Of a DNA stretch of 64,000 nt, positions 25,445 to 33,858 are shown piece after piece. The notes beneath the pieces are model-generated. The model was not told the DNA's origin and made no database searches. It was given only the letters and a program-made list of their open reading frames with translations. This DNA is from CAXMST01 sp963712765 (lineage in GTDB: Bacteria; Actinomycetota; Thermoleophilia; Solirubrobacterales; 70-9), in contig CAVQIX010000003.1 in the NCBI GenBank assembly GCA_963712765.1, forward strand, positions 124,001 through 188,000, read 5' to 3'. The translations under genes were made by a program, and so were the position numbers. Position 1 is the first letter of the stretch. Each line of letters begins with the position of its first letter.

Positions 25445-27001
25445 GTGGAGCCCACCACGTCGCCCGAGACCACCGCCAAGACCAACGGTCAGCCGAGCGG
25501 CAAGACCGTCGAGGTCCACAATCCGGCGACCGAGGAGCTGATCGCGACCGTTGCCTCCTACGGCCCCGACGACGTCACCGCGATGGTCGATCGGGCACGA
25601 GTTGCGCAGCCCGGATGGGAGGCTCTCGGTTACGAGGGTCGCGGCCGGATCCTGCGGAGGATGCAGAAGTGGACCCTCGACAACTCCGAGCGGATCATCG
25701 ACACGATCGTCCGCGAGAACGGCAAGACCTACGAGGACGCTCAGCTCGCCGAGGTTTCCTACGCGGCGTCGGCGTTCGGCTTCTGGGCCAAGAACGCGCC
25801 CAAGTACCTGGCCGACGAGAAGGTGCGCTCCTCCTCTCCGTTCGTGCTCGGTCGCAAGCTCGTTGTCCGCTACGCCCCGATCGGCGTGGTCGGGGTGATC
25901 GGGCCCTGGAACTACCCGCTGACCAACAGCTTCGGCGACTGCATCCCGGCCCTGGCGGCCGGCAACTCGGTCGTGCTCAAGCCGGCGACGCTGACCCCGA
26001 TGACCTCGTTGCTGATGCGAGAGGGCCTGCTCGAGTGCGGCGTTCCGGAGGAGGTCTTCCAGGTTGCGGTCGGCGAGGGCTCGGCGATCGGGAACTCGCT
26101 GATCGACGCGGTCGACTTCATCATGTTCACCGGCTCCACCGAGGTCGGCAAGAAGGTCATGACCCGCGCCGGCGAGACGCTCACCGGCGTCGCGATGGAG
26201 CTCGGCGGCAAGGACCCGATGATCGTCCTGCAGGACGCAAACCTCGAGCGCGCGGCCAACGCCGCAGTCCACTACTCGATGCAGAACGGCGGTCAGACCT
26301 GCATCTCGGTCGAGCGCGTCTACGTCGAGGAGCCGATCTACGACGAGTTCGCCGCCCTGGTCACCGAGAAGATGGCCGCGCTGCGTCAGGGCGTCCCCGG
26401 CGGTCCCGCCGTCACCGACGTCGGGGCGATGACCTCCCCGAGTCAGACCGACCTCGTCGAGGAGCACGTCAACGACGCTCTCGGGAAGGGTGCCCGTGCG
26501 GTCGTCGGCGGCAAGCGCCGCGAGGGTCAGGGAGACTTCTTCGAGCCGACCCTGCTGCTCGATGTCGATCACGGCATGGAGTGCATGACCGAGGAGACGT
26601 TCGGGCCGACGCTACCCGTGATGAAGGTCGCCGACGTCGACGAGGCGGTTCGCCTCGCCAACGACTCGCCCTACGGCCTGCAGGCGTCCGTCTGGACCAA
26701 GGACACCGAGAACGGCGAGCGGATCGCCCGCCGCCTGGAGTCCGGCGTGGTCTGCGTCAATGACGCCCAGCTCAACTACGTTGCCCTCGAGTTGCCGATG
26801 GGCGGCTGGAAGGACTCGGGAGTCGGCTCTCGCCATGGAGCGAACGGGATCCGCAAGTACACCAAGCAGCAGACCCTGCTGGTCACGCGCTGGGCTCCAA
26901 CCAACAAGGACATCCACATGCTCCCCTATGACAAGGCGAGCGTGACCAAGCTCCTCGGCCGGTCCTTCAAGCTCCTCTGGGGCCGCGGCAAGCGCGATTG
27001 A
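25445..27001 (+). CDS. NAD(P)-dependent aldehyde dehydrogenase
   Basis: 518 residues from GTG 25445, with AGGAGG eight bases upstream. Cofactor and catalytic motifs are complete: GPWNYPL, FTGSTEVGKKVM, the general base in MELGGKDPM, the nucleophilic Cys in GGQTCISVERVY, and EETFGPTLPV. The long C-terminus with hydrophobic and basic residues resembles membrane-associated fatty aldehyde dehydrogenases. Oxidation of long-chain aldehydes would suit the lipid context, but substrate is inferred. Its stop overlaps the next gene as TTGA. Confidence 0.92.
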   Translation: MEPTTSPETTAKTNGQPSGKTVEVHNPATEELIATVASYGPDDVTAMVDRARVAQPGWEALGYEGRGRILRRMQKWTLDNSERIIDTIVRENGKTYEDAQLAEVSYAASAFGFWAKNAPKYLADEKVRSSSPFVLGRKLVVRYAPIGVVGVIGPWNYPLTNSFGDCIPALAAGNSVVLKPATLTPMTSLLMREGLLECGVPEEVFQVAVGEGSAIGNSLIDAVDFIMFTGSTEVGKKVMTRAGETLTGVAMELGGKDPMIVLQDANLERAANAAVHYSMQNGGQTCISVERVYVEEPIYDEFAALVTEKMAALRQGVPGGPAVTDVGAMTSPSQTDLVEEHVNDALGKGARAVVGGKRREGQGDFFEPTLLLDVDHGMECMTEETFGPTLPVMKVADVDEAVRLANDSPYGLQASVWTKDTENGERIARRLESGVVCVNDAQLNYVALELPMGGWKDSGVGSRHGANGIRKYTKQQTLLVTRWAPTNKDIHMLPYDKASVTKLLGRSFKLLWGRGKRD

Positions 27002-27681
27002 GCTCCGCGCGCTTCGCCGTCGTCGCGGCGCGGAACGAGGCTGATCTGATCGGCGGGACGGTGGCCTCCCTGCGCGAGGCCAGCCCGGGGATCTCCGTCT
27101 TCGTCGCCGACGACGGCTCCGAGGACGGGACCGGGGATGCGGCACTGGCCGCCGGGGCGACGCTGATCGGCCGCAAGCGGCCCCACGGAAAGGGCGGCAA
27201 CATGACCGCGGCCTGCGAGGCGGCCCTCGGCGACGCGACCGCCGCCGACTGCTTTCTGCTCTGCGACGGTGATCTCGGCGAGACCGCCGGCCGACTCGTG
27301 CCGTTGCTCGAGGCGGTCGAGGTCAACGAGTGCGACCTCGCGATCGCCGCCTTCTCGCGCAAGGTCGGCGGCGGGGTGGGCGCCGCCAAGGTCTTCGCAC
27401 GCTGGGCGATCCGGCGACGCTGCGGGTTCGAGGCCTCCGAACCGATCTCCGGCCAGCGGGCGATGCGGGCGACGACGCTGCGCTCGCTGCTCCCCTTCGC
27501 GCCCGCCTACGGGATGGAGACCGGGATGACGATCGACGCCGTGCGTGCTGGTCATCGCGTCGCCGAGATCGAGCTCGACCTCTCCCACCGGGCGACGGGC
27601 AAGACGCTTGGCGGCTTCCTGCACCGGGGCCGCCAACTCCGCGACATCTTCGCCGCATACCTCACCCGTCGCGACGACTGA
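26998..27681 (+). CDS. Glycosyltransferase family 2-like protein
   Basis: 227 residues from TTG 26998. GT-A fold: FAVVAARNEADLIGGTVASL, FVADDGSEDGT (nucleotide-sugar Asp), CDGDLGE as the DXD-like metal site, and PISGQRAMR. It resembles dolichyl-phosphate mannose synthase-like or glucosyl-3-phosphoglycerate synthase-like transferases without a membrane domain. Donor and acceptor are unknown. It is translationally coupled to the aldehyde dehydrogenase and lies just before glpK, so a glycerol or glycerolipid acceptor is conceivable. Confidence 0.8.
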   Translation: MSSARFAVVAARNEADLIGGTVASLREASPGISVFVADDGSEDGTGDAALAAGATLIGRKRPHGKGGNMTAACEAALGDATAADCFLLCDGDLGETAGRLVPLLEAVEVNECDLAIAAFSRKVGGGVGAAKVFARWAIRRRCGFEASEPISGQRAMRATTLRSLLPFAPAYGMETGMTIDAVRAGHRVAEIELDLSHRATGKTLGGFLHRGRQLRDIFAAYLTRRDD

Positions 27682-27685
27682 TCAA

Positions 27686-27691
27686 TAGGCT
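27686..27691 (+). promoter_or_regulatory. -10 box of glpK
   Basis: TAGGCT nine bases before the GTG at 27701. Confidence 0.45.
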
Positions 27692-27700
27692 GGTCGCGAA

Positions 27701-29152
27701 GTGATCCTCGCGATCGATCAGGGCACCACGGGCAGCACCTGTCTGGTCTTCGACCCCGGGGGCCGGATCATCGGCCGGGCCTACTCGGAGTTCGAGCAGC
27801 ACTTCCCACGGCCGGGCTGGGTCGAGCATGATGCGAGCGAGATCTGGGAGGTGACCAAGGGGGTCGGGAAGCGAGCGCTGGCCGACGCCGGCGTCTCGGG
27901 CGCGGATCTCGATGCGATCGGGATCACCAATCAGAGGGAGACCGTCGTCGCCTGGGATCGCAGCAGCGGCGAGCCGATCCACCGGGCACTCGTCTGGCAG
28001 GACCGGCGAACCTCCGACCGCTGCAGGGAGCTGAAGGAAGCGGGCCACGAGGCACTCGTCAGGGAACGCACCGGCCTGGTGCTCGACCCCTACTTCTCGG
28101 GCACCAAGATCGAGTGGATGCTCGACAACGTCGAGGGGATCGATCGCGCCAGCTTCGGGACGATCGACTCCTGGCTCGTCTTCAAGCTCTGCGGCGAGCA
28201 CGTCACCGACTACTCCAATGCCTCCAGGACGCTGCTCTTCGACATCCGGGGGCTGAACTGGGACTCTGAGTTGTGTGATCTGCTCGGGGTCGATCCCCGC
28301 TCACTTCCCGAGCCGCTCCCCTCCGCCCACGTCTACGGCGAGACGACAGCGTTCGGCGGCCGGGTTCCGGTCGCCGGGATAGCCGGCGACCAGCAGGCTG
28401 CGCTCTTCGGACAGGCATGCCACGCGCCGGGCGACGCCAAGAACACCTACGGGACGGGGAGCTTCGTCCTTCTCAACACGGGAGCGGAGCCGCCTGCCCC
28501 CGAGGAGGGCCTGCTCACCACCGTTGCCTGGGGTCTCGATGACGGCACCGACTACGCGCTCGAGGCCGCGGTCTTTGTGACCGGAGCCGCCGTGCAGTGG
28601 CTGCGCGACGGCCTCGGGATCATCGAGGAGGCGGCCGAGACCGAACGGATGGCCTCCGGGCTCGACTCCAACGACGATGTCTACTTCGTCCCGGCCCTGA
28701 CCGGACTCGGATCCCCCTGGTGGGACCCATATGCCCGGGGAACCCTGATCGGGCTGACCCGGGGGACGGGTCGCGAGCAGATCGCCCGAGCGGCTCTGGA
28801 ATCGATCGCCTATCAGACGGTTGATGCCGTCCGCGCGCAGGAGGCCGCCTCCGGAAGACGGCTGGTGGCGCTCCGCGCGGACGGAGGCGCCGTAAGCAAC
28901 GGCTGGCTGATGCAGTTCCAAGCCGACGTCCTCGGCGCACCCGTGATCGTCCCCGAGATCGCCGAAACGACCGCCCTGGGGGCCGCATACCTGGCGGGCA
29001 TCGCGGCCGGAACCTGGACCAAGCAGCAGGTGGGTGAGATGTGGCGTCAGGCCGTCAGCTACGAGCCGCGGATGGGCGCCGACGAGCGCCTCGAACTGCA
29101 CGGTCGCTGGCTGGAGGCGGTCGAGCGCTCGCGCGCCTGGGCTCGGCAGTAG
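27701..29152 (+). CDS. glpK: Glycerol kinase
   Basis: 483 residues from GTG 27701. FGGY-kinase motifs are complete: AIDQGTTGSTCLVFD, ITNQRETVVAWDR, GTKIEWMLDN, VAGIAGDQQAALFGQ, KNTYGTGSFVLLNTG and ALRADGGAVSNGWLMQFQAD. It phosphorylates glycerol to sn-glycerol 3-phosphate in the cytoplasm. No glycerol facilitator or dehydrogenase is adjacent; the PlsC-like acyltransferase that follows after 61 bases would use glycerol phosphate derivatives. Confidence 0.95.
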   Translation: MILAIDQGTTGSTCLVFDPGGRIIGRAYSEFEQHFPRPGWVEHDASEIWEVTKGVGKRALADAGVSGADLDAIGITNQRETVVAWDRSSGEPIHRALVWQDRRTSDRCRELKEAGHEALVRERTGLVLDPYFSGTKIEWMLDNVEGIDRASFGTIDSWLVFKLCGEHVTDYSNASRTLLFDIRGLNWDSELCDLLGVDPRSLPEPLPSAHVYGETTAFGGRVPVAGIAGDQQAALFGQACHAPGDAKNTYGTGSFVLLNTGAEPPAPEEGLLTTVAWGLDDGTDYALEAAVFVTGAAVQWLRDGLGIIEEAAETERMASGLDSNDDVYFVPALTGLGSPWWDPYARGTLIGLTRGTGREQIARAALESIAYQTVDAVRAQEAASGRRLVALRADGGAVSNGWLMQFQADVLGAPVIVPEIAETTALGAAYLAGIAAGTWTKQQVGEMWRQAVSYEPRMGADERLELHGRWLEAVERSRAWARQ

Positions 29153-29167
29153 GGCCCTGGGAGCAAG

Positions 29168-29185
29168 CCGGCGCGTAACCGCCGG
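29168..29185 (+). terminator. Small hairpin after glpK
   Basis: CCGGCG/CGCCGG with a six-base loop, 15 bases after the glpK stop. No T-run follows, so it is at best a weak terminator. Confidence 0.3.
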
Positions 29186-29213
29186 TGGGAAGGGGGGTTA
29201 GTCAGGCCGAGCG

Positions 29214-29981
29214 ATGTCGGAGCTCCGCCCCCAGAACTACAAGGATGATCGTCCCGCCGAGTACTTCGCGCGCTTCCACGAGCGCTCGCGCAATCACGAT
29301 CCGGGCTGGACCTACGAGGCGGTCCGGATGATCACCACCCCGATCTCGCTGGTCCTCTACCGCTGCCGAGCGATCGAGGCAGCCAACGTCCCCGCCTCCG
29401 GCCCGGTGATACTGGCCGCCAACCACTTCTCGAACATGGACCACTTCCTCGCCGGTGCCTACCTGCGGCGCAAGATCCGCTTCATGGCGAAGTCGCAGCT
29501 GTTCGGCAACCCCATCGGCGACTACATCTTCAGCGTCGGGGGCGTCTTTCCCGTCCGTCGCGGCAAGGCCGACGAGGAGGCGTTCGAGACGCTGCGCGGC
29601 TGCTTCCGTCGCGGCGGGTGCGTGATGATCTACATCGAGGGCGGTCGGTCTCGTACCGGCAAGCTGGGCGAGGCTCGTCGCGGAGTCGGCCGGGCGGCGC
29701 TGGAGTCGGGCGTGCCGGTGGTGCCGGTTGCGATCCACGGTTCACAGGGGATCCGTCGCTGGAGGCGGCTCACCTTCCCCAAGGTCACGATCCGCTTCGG
29801 GGAGCCGATCAGGTTCGGGGCGGTCGCCGAGCCGACCCGTGAGCAGCAGCAGCAGTGCTCGGACGAGGTTTTCGCCCAGGTCAAGCGGATGTACTACGAG
29901 CTCGAGAGCGAGGGCCGCAGCTCGGTGATCAAGCGGGTCCGCTCCGCCGGCGGCGCCGGCAGCAGCCCCGGCTACTCGTAG
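29214..29981 (+). CDS. 1-acyl-sn-glycerol-3-phosphate acyltransferase-like (PlsC family)
   Basis: 255 residues. The acyltransferase box HX4D is NHFSNMDHF (about residues 66-74), followed by the acceptor region FPVRRGKADEEAFE and the EGGRSRTG block. It should transfer an acyl chain to lysophosphatidate at the inner membrane face. An N-terminal hydrophobic strand region (ITTPISLVLY) may dip into the membrane. It lies behind glpK. Its last ten bases overlap the convergent metallo-hydrolase gene. Confidence 0.88.
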   Translation: MSELRPQNYKDDRPAEYFARFHERSRNHDPGWTYEAVRMITTPISLVLYRCRAIEAANVPASGPVILAANHFSNMDHFLAGAYLRRKIRFMAKSQLFGNPIGDYIFSVGGVFPVRRGKADEEAFETLRGCFRRGGCVMIYIEGGRSRTGKLGEARRGVGRAALESGVPVVPVAIHGSQGIRRWRRLTFPKVTIRFGEPIRFGAVAEPTREQQQQCSDEVFAQVKRMYYELESEGRSSVIKRVRSAGGAGSSPGYS

Positions 29982-30880
29982 CGGGGTTCGAGTTCCGCGA
30001 AGGCATCCGGATCGTGTCCGGGCACGATCACGGCGTCGGGGAATCCGGCGGCGAACCGCTGTAGCTCCCGGCGAGAGCGCAGCCACTGGTGCATGTCGTC
30101 GTACAGCGGCGGCAGGTTGTTGCCGGCGAGCGCCTCACGGGTGTAGACGGCATCACCGGCGATCACGAAGTCGTGGCTGCGCAACCGGCAAACCACCGAG
30201 AGATGCCCGGCGGTGTGACCGGGCGTGAAGGCGAGCAGGATGCTGCCGTCGCCGAACAGATCGAAGCTTCGGCCGAAGGCGGCGTAGGAGTCGATCAGCG
30301 GCCCGTTGAAATCGATCAGGCGGTAGTCGAAGAGGTAATCGAAGTGCGCTCGCCTGTAGCCGTGCAACAGCGGGCGCGGGACCGTGGTCGCCGCCTCCCA
30401 CTCGCGATCGCTCATCACGAAGGTGGCGTTCGGGAACTCGCTCATACCCGAGGCGTGGTCGTAGTGGAGGTGGGTCATGACCACGGTCTTGATCGACTTC
30501 GGATCGATGTCGCGATCCCGTAGCTGCGTGGAGAGGTCGCCGTCGGGCAGCTCCACCTTCGAGGCCGCCCCGAAGATCCGCCCCAGGTTGGCCGTTGGCC
30601 TGGCATCGACGGACGGGTGCAGTGCGGTGTCGACGAGGATCGGGCCCGCCCCGGGATGGTGGATCAGGAAGGCCGGGATCGGCAGTCTCCGCCACTTCGA
30701 TCGCGGTGTGCCGATGCCCAGAGCCAGGAGTTTGTCGAAGCGTCCGCCACTCCCCTCGAGCAAGCGCGGGGGCGAGAGCATCTCGCCTCCGAGCAGGGGT
30801 TCTACGGCGACGGTCACGCCCGGTTTGCCGCCGCCCGGGAGCGGCCCGGTCAGGGGCTTGGCATCTGCCTTTACGGTCAC
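29972..30880 (-). CDS. Metallo-beta-lactamase-fold hydrolase (lactonase-like)
   Basis: 302 residues from GTG 30880. Metal-binding HLHYDHASG (about residue 145), later His in FTPGHTAGHLSV, Asp in AGDAVYT and final His in VPGHDPDA match the dinuclear zinc site of the family. The arrangement resembles N-acyl-homoserine lactonases and related lactone or ester hydrolases; a signalling role cannot be inferred. The start is chosen because a TAGCCT box lies seven bases in front; earlier in-frame codons lack homology. Confidence 0.85.
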   Translation of the reverse strand: MTVKADAKPLTGPLPGGGKPGVTVAVEPLLGGEMLSPPRLLEGSGGRFDKLLALGIGTPRSKWRRLPIPAFLIHHPGAGPILVDTALHPSVDARPTANLGRIFGAASKVELPDGDLSTQLRDRDIDPKSIKTVVMTHLHYDHASGMSEFPNATFVMSDREWEAATTVPRPLLHGYRRAHFDYLFDYRLIDFNGPLIDSYAAFGRSFDLFGDGSILLAFTPGHTAGHLSVVCRLRSHDFVIAGDAVYTREALAGNNLPPLYDDMHQWLRSRRELQRFAAGFPDAVIVPGHDPDAFAELEPRYE

Positions 30881-30887
30881 GGATCTC

Positions 30888-30893
30888 AGGCTA
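30888..30893 (-). promoter_or_regulatory. -10 box of the metallo-hydrolase gene
   Basis: TAGCCT on the minus strand, seven bases before GTG 30880. Confidence 0.45.
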
Positions 30894-30955
30894 GCGCCGC
30901 CGGACCGGCCCCCCGGGTCGCCGGGCAGGCGGCGCACGCCGCCTGCCAGCGACCC

Positions 30956-33250
30956 TCAGCCGGCGAGCGCCTTCGCGGGCTCCGGCTCGAGCGCCAGCTC
31001 GATTACCTCGCCGATCGTCATCACCGGGTGGAAGGTCATCTCCTCCCGGACCTCAGCGGGCACGTCCTCGAGGTCGGCCCGGTTTCGCTCCGGCAGGATC
31101 ACGTCCGTGAGCCCGGCCGCATGGGCGGCGAGGACCTTCTGCTTGAGGCCGCCGATCGGCAACACGCGGCCCTGCAGAGTGATCTCGCCGGTCATACCGA
31201 CCGTGTGCTTGACCGGCCGGCCGCTGAGCAGCGAGGCGAGCGCCGTGGTCATCGTGATCCCGGCGCTGGGGCCGTCTTTGGGGATCGCTCCGGCGGGGAC
31301 GTGGAGATGGAACTCCCGGCCCTCGAAGCGGTCCCCGGGCAGACCGAACTGCTCGGCGTGCGAGCGCAGGAAGGAGAGCGAGATCCGCGCCGACTCCTTC
31401 ATCACGTCGCCGAGCTGACCGGTGAGCTGCAGACCGCCCTCGCCGCCGGAGGCGTCCATTCCGGTCGCCTCGATGAACAGGACGTCGCCGCCGCTGCCGG
31501 TTACCGAGAGCCCGGTCGCCACTCCCGGCGTCGCCGTGCGCTCCGCCGCCTCCTGGTAGAAGCGACGGCGCCCGAGCGCCTCGCGGGCGCCGTCGGCGTC
31601 GATCTCGAGCGGGGGCTTGACCTCGCCCGAGGCGATCCGCGTCGCGGTCTTGCGGAGCAGCTTGCCGAGCTCGCGCTCGAGCGAGCGGACTCCGGCCTCG
31701 CGTGTGTACTCGGTGATGATCGCCGTGATCGCGGCGGTGCCGACCGAGACCTCGTCGGTTCGCAGACCGTTGCGCTCACGCTGCCTCGGCACCAGGTATC
31801 CCTCGGCGATCGCGACCTTTTCGTCGGTCGTGTAGCCGTCGAAGCTCACGACCTCCATCCGGTCGAGGAGCGGTCCGGGGATCGTCTCGGCCACATTCGC
31901 GGTCGCGATGAACATCACCTGGGAGAGGTCGAGCTCCACGTCCAGATAGTGGTCGCGGAAGCTGTGGTTCTGGGCGGGGTCGAGGACCTCGAGCAGGGCC
32001 GAGCTGGGATCGCCGCGCCAGTCGGCGCCGACCTTGTCGACCTCGTCGAGCATGATCACCGGGTTCATCGAGCCGGCGTCGCGCAGGGCCCGGACGAGCC
32101 GTCCGGGAAGCGCGCCGATGTACGTCCGCCGATGGCCGCGGATCTCCGCCTCGTCGCGGACGCCGCCGAGCGACATGCGGACGAACTCGCGCCCGGTCGC
32201 CCGCGCGATCGACTCCCCGATCGAGGTCTTGCCGGTTCCCGGCGGTCCGATCAGGGTCAGGATCGCGCCGCCGTCGCGATCGTCGGCCACGCCGCGGTCG
32301 GACCGCAGCTTGCGCACGGCGATGTGCTCGGTGATTCGCTCCTTGACATCATCGAGGCCGGCGTGGTCGGCGTCCAGGACCTCCCGAGCGCCGATCGGAT
32401 CGAGGACCTCATCGCTGCGCTCGCCCCATGGCACGGAGAGGATCCAGTCGAGGTAGGTTCGGATCATCGACGCTTCGCCACCCTGCTCGCCGCTGCGCTC
32501 GAGACGGCCGAGTTCGCGCTCGGCCTGCTCCCGGACCTCTTCGGGCATCTGCGCCTCTTCGATCCTGGCCCGGTACTCGTCCACCACCGAGCCCTCGTCC
32601 TCACCGAGCTCCTTGCGGATCGACTCCATCTGCTGGCGCAGGAAGTACTCACGCTGCTGGCGCTCGGCCCCCTCGGTTACGTCCTCGCGGATTCGCCGGC
32701 GAACCTGCAGCTCGGCCAGGCGCTCGCGCTGCATCTCCAGGGCCCGGGCAAGGCGCTCCTCGACATCCAGCGCCTCCAGCAGCTCCCGCTTCTGCTCGTA
32801 GCTCAGATCCGGCGAGTAGCCGGAGGTGTCGGCGAGACCGCCCGGAGTCGAGATCGAGCGGACGAAGGCGTGGATCCGCTGGTCGGCACCGCGCAGATCG
32901 AGGATCTCCTCGACAACGGCACGGTATGTCCGCTCCAGCTCTCGGACCCGATCGTTGTCTGCGTCACCGTCGACGTGGGGCTCGACCTCGACGAGCAGCT
33001 TCCCATCGCTGCCCGTGGAGGCGACGCCCGGGATCCCGCGCTGGAGCCCGCGCAGGGTGGCGACCCGGCCGCCGGTCGGCAGGCGGCCGTCCTCGAGTAC
33101 CTCGGCGATCGTCCCGACCTCGGCGTAGCCGTCGTCGTCGCGGGGTACGACGAGCACGCGTTCGGCGTCGTCGACATCGATCGCGATGGTGGCGGTCATT
33201 CCCGGGAAGAGGACTGTGTCGTCGAGGGGGAGAAGGGGTAGCTGAGCCAT
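30956..33250 (-). CDS. lon: ATP-dependent Lon protease
   Basis: 764 residues. N-terminal substrate-binding LON domain (LPLLPLDDTVLFPGM onwards), a coiled middle region, AAA+ domain with Walker A GPPGTGKTSIG and Walker B VIMLDEVDKV, and the S16 protease domain with the catalytic Ser in PKDGPSAG and Lys about 43 residues later. It degrades misfolded and regulatory proteins in the cytoplasm. ATG 33250 has GGAAGG upstream. It shares a divergent control region with a MarR regulator; the operator there may control it. Confidence 0.96.
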   Translation of the reverse strand: MAQLPLLPLDDTVLFPGMTATIAIDVDDAERVLVVPRDDDGYAEVGTIAEVLEDGRLPTGGRVATLRGLQRGIPGVASTGSDGKLLVEVEPHVDGDADNDRVRELERTYRAVVEEILDLRGADQRIHAFVRSISTPGGLADTSGYSPDLSYEQKRELLEALDVEERLARALEMQRERLAELQVRRRIREDVTEGAERQQREYFLRQQMESIRKELGEDEGSVVDEYRARIEEAQMPEEVREQAERELGRLERSGEQGGEASMIRTYLDWILSVPWGERSDEVLDPIGAREVLDADHAGLDDVKERITEHIAVRKLRSDRGVADDRDGGAILTLIGPPGTGKTSIGESIARATGREFVRMSLGGVRDEAEIRGHRRTYIGALPGRLVRALRDAGSMNPVIMLDEVDKVGADWRGDPSSALLEVLDPAQNHSFRDHYLDVELDLSQVMFIATANVAETIPGPLLDRMEVVSFDGYTTDEKVAIAEGYLVPRQRERNGLRTDEVSVGTAAITAIITEYTREAGVRSLERELGKLLRKTATRIASGEVKPPLEIDADGAREALGRRRFYQEAAERTATPGVATGLSVTGSGGDVLFIEATGMDASGGEGGLQLTGQLGDVMKESARISLSFLRSHAEQFGLPGDRFEGREFHLHVPAGAIPKDGPSAGITMTTALASLLSGRPVKHTVGMTGEITLQGRVLPIGGLKQKVLAAHAAGLTDVILPERNRADLEDVPAEVREEMTFHPVMTIGEVIELALEPEPAKALAG

Positions 33251-33284
33251 GTTCTTGCCTTCCGTTCTGGCTGCTGGATTGGAT

Positions 33285-33311
33285 TATCAATGATAACCAT
33301 ATGCATTGATA
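33285..33311. promoter_or_regulatory. Operator-like inverted repeat between lon and the MarR gene
   Basis: TATCAATG/CATTGATA (33285-33292 and 33304-33311) with an 11-base spacer. Its left arm also belongs to a second palindrome TTATC-AAT-GATAA (33284-33296). It is unusually AT-rich for this genome, and the right arm touches the MarR -10 box. A MarR autoregulatory site is likely. Confidence 0.6.
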
Positions 33312-33315
33312 GGCT
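33310..33315 (+). promoter_or_regulatory. -10 box of the MarR gene
   Basis: TAGGCT six bases before ATG 33322; its first two bases are the end of the operator arm. Confidence 0.5.
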
Positions 33316-33321
33316 TTTCCC

Positions 33322-33849
33322 ATGGTCGTGAAGGTCACCCTCAAACGGGCTCCAGCCGCCGCCGACATGCCGCCTTCCTCACCCGGGGAGGGCTGCGGGC
33401 TCCTGCTCAGCCGGCTCGCCCGTGCGACCAACCAGGCGCTCGCCTGCGCCCTCTCCGATCTCGGGCTCCGCTCCCAGCAGTTCGCGATCCTTCATCTGCT
33501 CACCCAGGGTGGGCCGGCATCGCAGACCGAGCTCGCCGATGAGCTCGGGGTCCACGCGAGCAATCTGGTCCGCCTGCTCGACGAGCTCGCCGAGCGCGGG
33601 CTGGTCGTCCGTCGCCGCGACCCACGCGACCGGCGTCGCCAGATCGTCGTGCCGACCAAGGCCGGGGCGCAGATGCTGGCACGCGCCGAGCAGGTGACGG
33701 CGGAGGTCGAGAGCGATCTCCTCGCCTCTCTGGACGCCTCCGAGCAGCGACAGCTGAAGTCCCTGTTGGCTCGGCTGGCCGCCCGCAGCTGCGGGCGCTC
33801 GCCCGCGCAGGGGTGCTCGGGGGGAGAGGCGAGTCCTGGATCGCACTAG
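33322..33849 (+). CDS. MarR-family transcriptional regulator
   Basis: 175 residues. Winged helix-turn-helix: SQQFAILHLLTQGG, SQTELADELGVHASNLVRLLDELAERGLV, and the wing RDPRDRRRQIVV. Helices at both ends form the dimer. MarR proteins usually repress their own gene and a neighbour and are released by small aromatic or lipid-like ligands or oxidants. Here the candidate targets are lon, itself and the SDR gene downstream. The stop TAG (33847-33849) is the first half of the next gene's -10 box. Confidence 0.88.
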   Translation: MVVKVTLKRAPAAADMPPSSPGEGCGLLLSRLARATNQALACALSDLGLRSQQFAILHLLTQGGPASQTELADELGVHASNLVRLLDELAERGLVVRRRDPRDRRRQIVVPTKAGAQMLARAEQVTAEVESDLLASLDASEQRQLKSLLARLAARSCGRSPAQGCSGGEASPGSH

Positions 33850-33852
33850 GCT
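33847..33852 (+). promoter_or_regulatory. -10 box of the DECR-like SDR gene
   Basis: TAGGCT, overlapping the MarR stop codon, six bases before GTG 33859. Confidence 0.5.
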
Positions 33853-33858
33853 CAGAGC

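Noticed and set aside
30617..33241. An 874-codon open frame on the plus strand opposite lon
   Set aside because: It is the antisense shadow of lon. The minus-strand product has all Lon domains and motifs; the plus-strand product is low-complexity in Arg, Gly, Asp and Val.
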